Source: Bursaphelenchus xylophilus (Eukaryota; Nematoda; Chromadorea; Rhabditida; Aphelenchoididae). Taken from it: a stretch of DNA of 64,000 nt. Shown piece by piece: positions 59,601 through 64,000 of this stretch (positions within the stretch are counted from its first letter, which is position 1; each line of letters starts with the position of its first letter). The translations under genes and the position numbers were made by a program. The DNA lies in assembly GCA_904066235.2 (NCBI GenBank), contig CAJFCV020000004.1:6138001-6202000 (forward strand). Direction: 5' to 3'. The notes beneath the pieces are model-generated. The model saw only the letters and a list, made by a program, of their open reading frames with translations. It was not told the DNA's origin and did not search any database.

Positions 59601-62600
59601 CGCTCTGATGCTGGGCCGTATAAATTGGTGGTCGAAAACAGATTCGGAAAAGACTTTGCCAAACTTAAAGTCAACGTCCTCGATGTCCCTGGAAAACCTC
59701 AAGGACCTCTTTCATACTCGGACATCTCTGGGGAAGAAATCACAATGCTTTGGAGCCGGCCATTAGACGATGGAGGAGCCCCAGTCACCAATTATGTAAT
59801 CGAAAAGAAGAATCCCCGCACTGGAGAATGGGAACGTATTGGAACGTCCACTGGTACCAACTTCAGAGCTCGCAATCTCGTTAACGGATCCTCTTACGAG
59901 TTCCGTGTCAGAGCTGAAAACCAATACGGAGTTGGAGAACCACTAGAAGCCGATCATCCCGTCACTGCCAAGAATCCATTCGATCCCCCAGGACCTCCAG
60001 GACAACCGGAGCCAGTTCAAACCTCAGACGAAGCGATTACTCTGCAATGGACTCGACCTCTCACAGATGGTGGAGCTCCGATCACTGGATATGTTCTCGA
60101 GAAACGACTCTATGGAAGCAATGAGCGATGGGAGAAGGTTACCTTTGGAAACATTACAGATACCAGATATCGTGTGACTGGTCTCATTCCTCAAAAGACC
60201 TACGAATTCCGAGTTGCTGGTGTCAATGCCGCTGGTCAAGGAGAATACAGCGAGAACTCTGTTCCCATTGTTGCCGCGAAAGCTGCTTCTAAACCCAACA
60301 TCAACATGGGAATGTTGGCCAGAGATCTTACCGTATTGGCCGGAGAACCCGCAAATCTTTTGGTGCCATTCGCTGCTAGTCCAAGACCCGAGATTAGCTG
60401 GACGAAGAATGGAATCCCTGTGGATGAAAAGAACAGCCGGCTGATTGTAGAATCCAATGACTACATGACACAATTGACTTACAAGAAGTCAGAAAGAGGT
60501 GATTCCGGTACTTATACCATCCGGTTGGAAAACGATGTTGGCTCTGATAGCATCGATATCAGATTCAAAGTCGTTGATCGCCCGGCCCCGCCTGAGGGCC
60601 CTCTTGAAGCTGACGATATTTCCCCTGATTCGTGCCGATTGGTATGGAAAGAGCCTAAAGATGATGGAGGATCTCCAATCACCAATTACATCGTGGAGAA
60701 GCTGCATGTCCGAGGAGGCAATGAGACTTGGGAGAAGGCTTCGTCGTTTGTTAGGGACACCAAGTGTTTGATTGCCGATCTGGTTGAGAATGAGCGTTAC
60801 AGGTTCAGAGTCCGTGCCGAGAATCAGTATGGCATTTCTGAACCCCTGGAGATGACTGACCCAGTCGTCGCCAAGTACCAATTCAATGTTCCCAGCCAAC
60901 CAGAACCTCCAGTTTGCCGAGAAACCGACAGAAACTGGGCGGAATTGGAATGGGATCCACCAGAGTCGAATGGCGGTTCCAAGATCTTGGGATACAACCT
61001 TCAATACCGAGACGCCCATTCCTACAAATGGGTGACCGCCAACAAAGAACTCATCACAGACACTCACTTTAGAGCTTCGAATCTCCGGGATCTTGGAGAG
61101 TATGAATTCAGAGTGGTGGCAAAGAACGCAGCCGGATGGAGTAAGCCCTCAGGGCCTTCTGGTCGCGTCCAACTCAGGGAAAGACATGGACCTCCCGGCC
61201 CTCCAATCCAAGTCCACGCTGATTCCATTGGTCCTAATTATGTCACCATTACTTGGCAGGCCCCGGCGGACAACGGCGGATCGAAGATTAGTGGTTATGC
61301 CGTTGAGAAACGAGAAGTCGGGTCTAATGTCTGGGAAATGGTCAACGACTACAATGTTGTCAACCCGGAATTCACCGTGCCCAACCTCAAGGAGTACCAT
61401 GACTATGAATTCCGGACAATTGCCATCAACTCTTATGGTCGCGGTCCTCCATCTTTACCATCAGCTCCTATCAAGATTCAAGAATTGGCTGGATCCAAGC
61501 CGCAGATTGTTGTCAAACCATCGGATACCGCCAGCCCGTACAATAAGAGAGCCGTCTTCTCTTGTGAAGCTATTGGACGGCCAGTTCCAACTGCCCGATG
61601 GCTAAAGAACGGCCGCGAAGTTCCAGAAGGACCGCGTTATCGCACCGAATTCCTGGATGGAGTTTACCGTCTGATTATTCGAGAAGTATGGGATATTGAT
61701 GCTGGAGATTACACTTGTGAACTGAGCAATGTATTTGGAACTGCGTCTGCAACTGCTACACTGAAGGTCCAGGCACCACCTGTCATCGAGAAACAAGTTC
61801 CGAACGCTGTTTACCCTGAGGGTGATATGGTCAGGATCAAGATTTATTTCAGCGGATCTCCACCTTTCGAACACACCCTCACTCTGAACGGAAACGACGT
61901 CAATTTGGACGGTCCATCTATTCGACTGGTCGATTTTGATGACCACGCCTTAATCACCATCCCAGAGCTCCATGCCTACGAGACTGGCAGATATGAATAT
62001 TCAGTGAAGAACGAATCCGGCGAAGACTCCATCGGATTCTGGATCAACGTGACGGGTCTTCCATCCGCTCCGGAGGGTCCCTTGGTCATCTCGAATGTCG
62101 ATCAGCACCAAGCCACAGTAAGCTGGAAGCCTCCAATCAACGATGGAGGCTCAAGAATATCCAATTATGTGTTGGAGAAGAGAGATATTGCCCGGGATGA
62201 ATGGGTGGTTGTCGCTTCAGCTATTCGAGAACTTACTTTCATCGCCGCTGGCCTCTTTGCTGACCATGAATACGAATTCCGGGTATCCGCGTGTAATCAC
62301 AATGGCCAAGGCCCCCCTCTCGTGTGTGATGGCCCCATTGTTGCCCGTCTTCCATTTGGTCCTCCAAGTCAGCCTAACGATGCTGCTATTGTGGATGTCG
62401 GCTCAGAGTTTGCTGTTCTTTCCTGGACTAGATCCGAAAGAGATGGTGGAGGAAGAGTGAGAGGATATATGGTCGAGAAGAAAGAGTCCGGAACTGGTAA
62501 AGGCTTTATAAAATAATGCAGCTACAGTTGAGGTCGATACTTTATAAAAGAATTTTTTCAGACTTCTGGCAGAAATGCACTCAAGCCCCGTCTCCGAGCT

Positions 62601-64000
62601 CCTCCTTGAATGTCAGCAATCTTATCGAAGGCAGGAAATATGACTTCAGAGTATTCGCTGTAAATGACGCCGGGGTGTCGGAGCCAGCTATTTTGTAAGT
62701 AACGAAATAAATTATGATTCCTCTTTAGGGAAGGGTATGAATTCCGTCCATCAGCTGGAGGCAAAGGCCCCGAATTCACGTCCCAGCTTGTAGATCAATA
62801 CGGAGCTGAGAGAGGAAACGTGAAGTTCGAATGTGAAGTTGATGCTGATCCAAAAGCAGAGGTCGTGTGGTTCAAGGGAAGCAAAGAACTTGTGGATACT
62901 GCCAAATACACAATCTTGGACAAAGGAAAGACCCAAACTTTGCTCATTAATCATCTCCGACTCGAAGATGAAGATGAATATACTTGCAAGGCCACCAACT
63001 CCATGGGGTCCAGGATTACTCGAGCTCAACTAAAATTAAGCTGTGAGTAAAGAGGAGCGTAAAATTACTCGTATTTTAGCGAAACCAAGACTCTTTGTTC
63101 CTCCCAAATATCATCTTGGAGTAGAAGCCGAATCCGGAAATAATCTTGAACTGGTGATCCCATACAAATCATATCCGAAGCCGAATGCCACATGGATTAA
63201 GGACAACAACAACAAGTTGGATAATGGTGGAAAGTATTCCATCAATGTGGATGACAGGTAACCAGAGGTCGATTTCTAAAATTTTCTTCAGGAATGTCAC
63301 CTTGAGGATTTCCAATGTCGACCGGTCAGATGCGGGAGAATACGCAGTTACTTTGCATAATCCCGTCGGTTCTGATCATGGAGAAGTCAAGGTGACCATT
63401 GCGGATAAACCAGAACCCCCACGGTTCCCAGCTATCGAAAATGTTCTGGATGAAGCCGTAATTCTCTCCTGGAAACCACCAATGCTCGACGGAGGAGCTC
63501 TCGTCACTCGGTAAAACACTTGTATTATAAATACTTGTAATACTCGTATTTTGTTCATGTTGGATCTTTACAGATACTTTGTTGAGAAAAGAGAAGGTGG
63601 AAGTGGATCGTGGACCGAGTGTGCCCATTCCAGATTCACTTATCTCACCATCGAAGGCCTCCGTCCTCAACATAGCTACGAATTCAGAATCAAGGCTGAG
63701 AATAAGTATGGAGTTAGTGAGCCATGCGAACCAACTGCACCAGTCGAGATCCCAGTCTCGAGAACCAAACGACGAAACTATGATTGTAAGTGCATTTATA
63801 ACGCCAAGCATAAAAACATTTAGTGGATGACACGGGTCGAATTGTCCGTGGCCAAGGACGAATCCAAGAGAATTACGACAAATACGGTAAGTACCTGAGG
63901 ACACATTCTCCGACTTTCACCACGCACATCTCACTGAGGAGTATTCATTTTACCGTATTCTTCTCCAGTTTCATTCCGTTTGGTGTTTCTATTTTTGAGT
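38677..64000 (+). CDS. unc-22: Twitchin, giant muscle Ig/FnIII kinase (3' end outside window)
   Basis: Sarcomeric A-band protein regulating myosin. About 36 exons; those from 45 kb on are 46139-46324, 46447-46479, 46515-46637, 46713-46772, 46912-47007, 47096-47234, 47267-47543, 47606-47967, 48010-48564, 48604-49479, 49517-49828, 49866-50753, 50815-51482, 51522-51738, 51775-52484, 52537-52714, 52753-53625, 53662-55868, 55909-56353, 56388-56969, 57034-62496, 62562-62694, 62729-63042, 63080-63257, 63292-63510, 63574-63785, 63824-63886. Earlier: 38677-38883, 38941-39031, 39066-39301, 39339-39717, 39781-39923, 40281-40533, 41335-41552, 41621-41653, about 44905-45243. The product starts [13 protein letters not shown] with two Ig domains, a basic Ser-rich linker, one Ig, a long Lys/Glu/Ser linker, six Ig, then repeating FnIII-FnIII-Ig units (WKPPEDDGG motifs). 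It ends at YDKY, where the kinase should follow. All phases agree except entry to the 44.9-kb exon. Confidence 0.97.
40612..41248. mobile_element. TIR element with hAT-like left end in an unc-22 intron
   Basis: Left end CAGGGGTGGCCGACTGTCAG leads into about 130 bp (GTGCAATATTACGTAGCG, CTGGCGCTACGCGTTTCGGG, GGGTCGCGACC) mirrored at about 41045-41248. The interior repeats CGCTTCGGGACTGGGAAAAA in both directions. The left terminus resembles the hAT-like element at 8940, but the matching CCACCCCTG right end and a target duplication are missing, so it is probably truncated. Confidence 0.7.
43551..43625 (+). pseudogene. tRNA(Leu/Ser)-like sequence
   Basis: TTGGCCGAGTGGATAAAGCG resembles a class II D arm/A box, and GGTTCGATTCC is a perfect B box with a pairable T stem (gttgg/ccagc). 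Acceptor strands do not pair. It follows a TTATGGGGGCTCCTAC motif shared with the tRNA-bearing elements at 43981 and 21408. Confidence 0.55.
43981..44572. mobile_element. 592-bp TIR element carrying a tRNA-like core
   Basis: The left arm begins ACAAGGAAAGTACTTTTATG and continues GGGGCTCCTACTTTTTGACG; the right arm is its inverse, ending CTTTCCTTGT. Arms are about 130-160 bp. The core contains a tRNA-like sequence on the minus strand (44282-44372). It is nested in the 43217-44773 element; a partial copy exists at 21408-21575. Confidence 0.8.
44282..44372 (-). pseudogene. tRNA-Ser-like sequence inside a TIR element
   Basis: On the minus strand TGGCCGAGTGGTTAGTGCC is a good class II D arm, and CGGGTTCGATTTCCC resembles a T arm and B box about 45 nt later, room for a variable arm. 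The acceptor and anticodon stems do not form, so it is a tRNA-derived sequence, not a gene. Confidence 0.55.

Noticed and set aside
1..64000. CRISPR arrays, phage, integrons, bacterial operons
   Set aside because: Spliced genes throughout; no regularly spaced repeats or prokaryotic genes seen.

Overview
The window looks like a nematode genome (not Caenorhabditis elegans itself). Most introns are 30-60 nt and end in TTTTAG/TTTCAG, the genes are dense and often nested or convergent, and every recognisable protein is closest in my reading to nematode or general animal families. Exon joins below were worked out by hand, and reading phase was checked across nearly every junction. No species can be named from this alone.

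Layout. 1-1739 (+): 3' part of an unrecognised Ser-rich gene. 1925-8780 (-): 14-exon FRMD4-type scaffold gene (FERM plus CUPID domain). One of its introns holds two small + strand genes (4332-4643 and 4682-5387); another holds a 1-kb palindromic transposon. 8781-11498: no gene, several inverted-repeat elements including a hAT-like element with an 8-bp target duplication. 11499-12253 (+): secreted Glu/Lys-repeat protein. 12320-13837 (-): glf-1, UDP-galactopyranose mutase. 15083-15798 (+): PXMP4-like peroxisomal membrane protein. 15915-about 18096 (-): gspd-1, glucose-6-phosphate dehydrogenase. 18097-21789: no gene, repeats with tRNA-like sequence. 21790-22213 (-): pfd-4, prefoldin 4. 22357-26472 (-): rbd-1 (RBM19/Mrd1 rRNA-processing protein), probably in one operon with pfd-4. 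27065-28459 (+): dnc-4, dynactin p62. 28490-28928 (-): small probable mitochondrial membrane protein. 29271-36788 (+): DENND4-type Rab GEF; its penultimate intron contains a complete, intronless dyf-11/IFT54 gene (34731-36314, +) with an upstream X-box. 37113-37769 (+): TSEN54-like tRNA-splicing endonuclease subunit. 38677-right edge (+): unc-22 twitchin, about 36 exons and roughly 6,100 codons; the window stops just before the kinase domain.

The genes do not form one pathway. They are housekeeping and cell-biology genes (NADPH supply, galactofuranose synthesis, chaperoning, rRNA processing, dynein transport, Rab activation, cilium building, tRNA splicing) next to a giant muscle gene. What stands out is organisation: genes inside introns of other genes, a ciliary gene with its own X-box inside a trafficking gene, a 28-nt intron, a GC-AG intron, and several TIR transposon families in introns, some carrying tRNA-like A/B boxes. 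I found no bacterial-type system, CRISPR array or virus.
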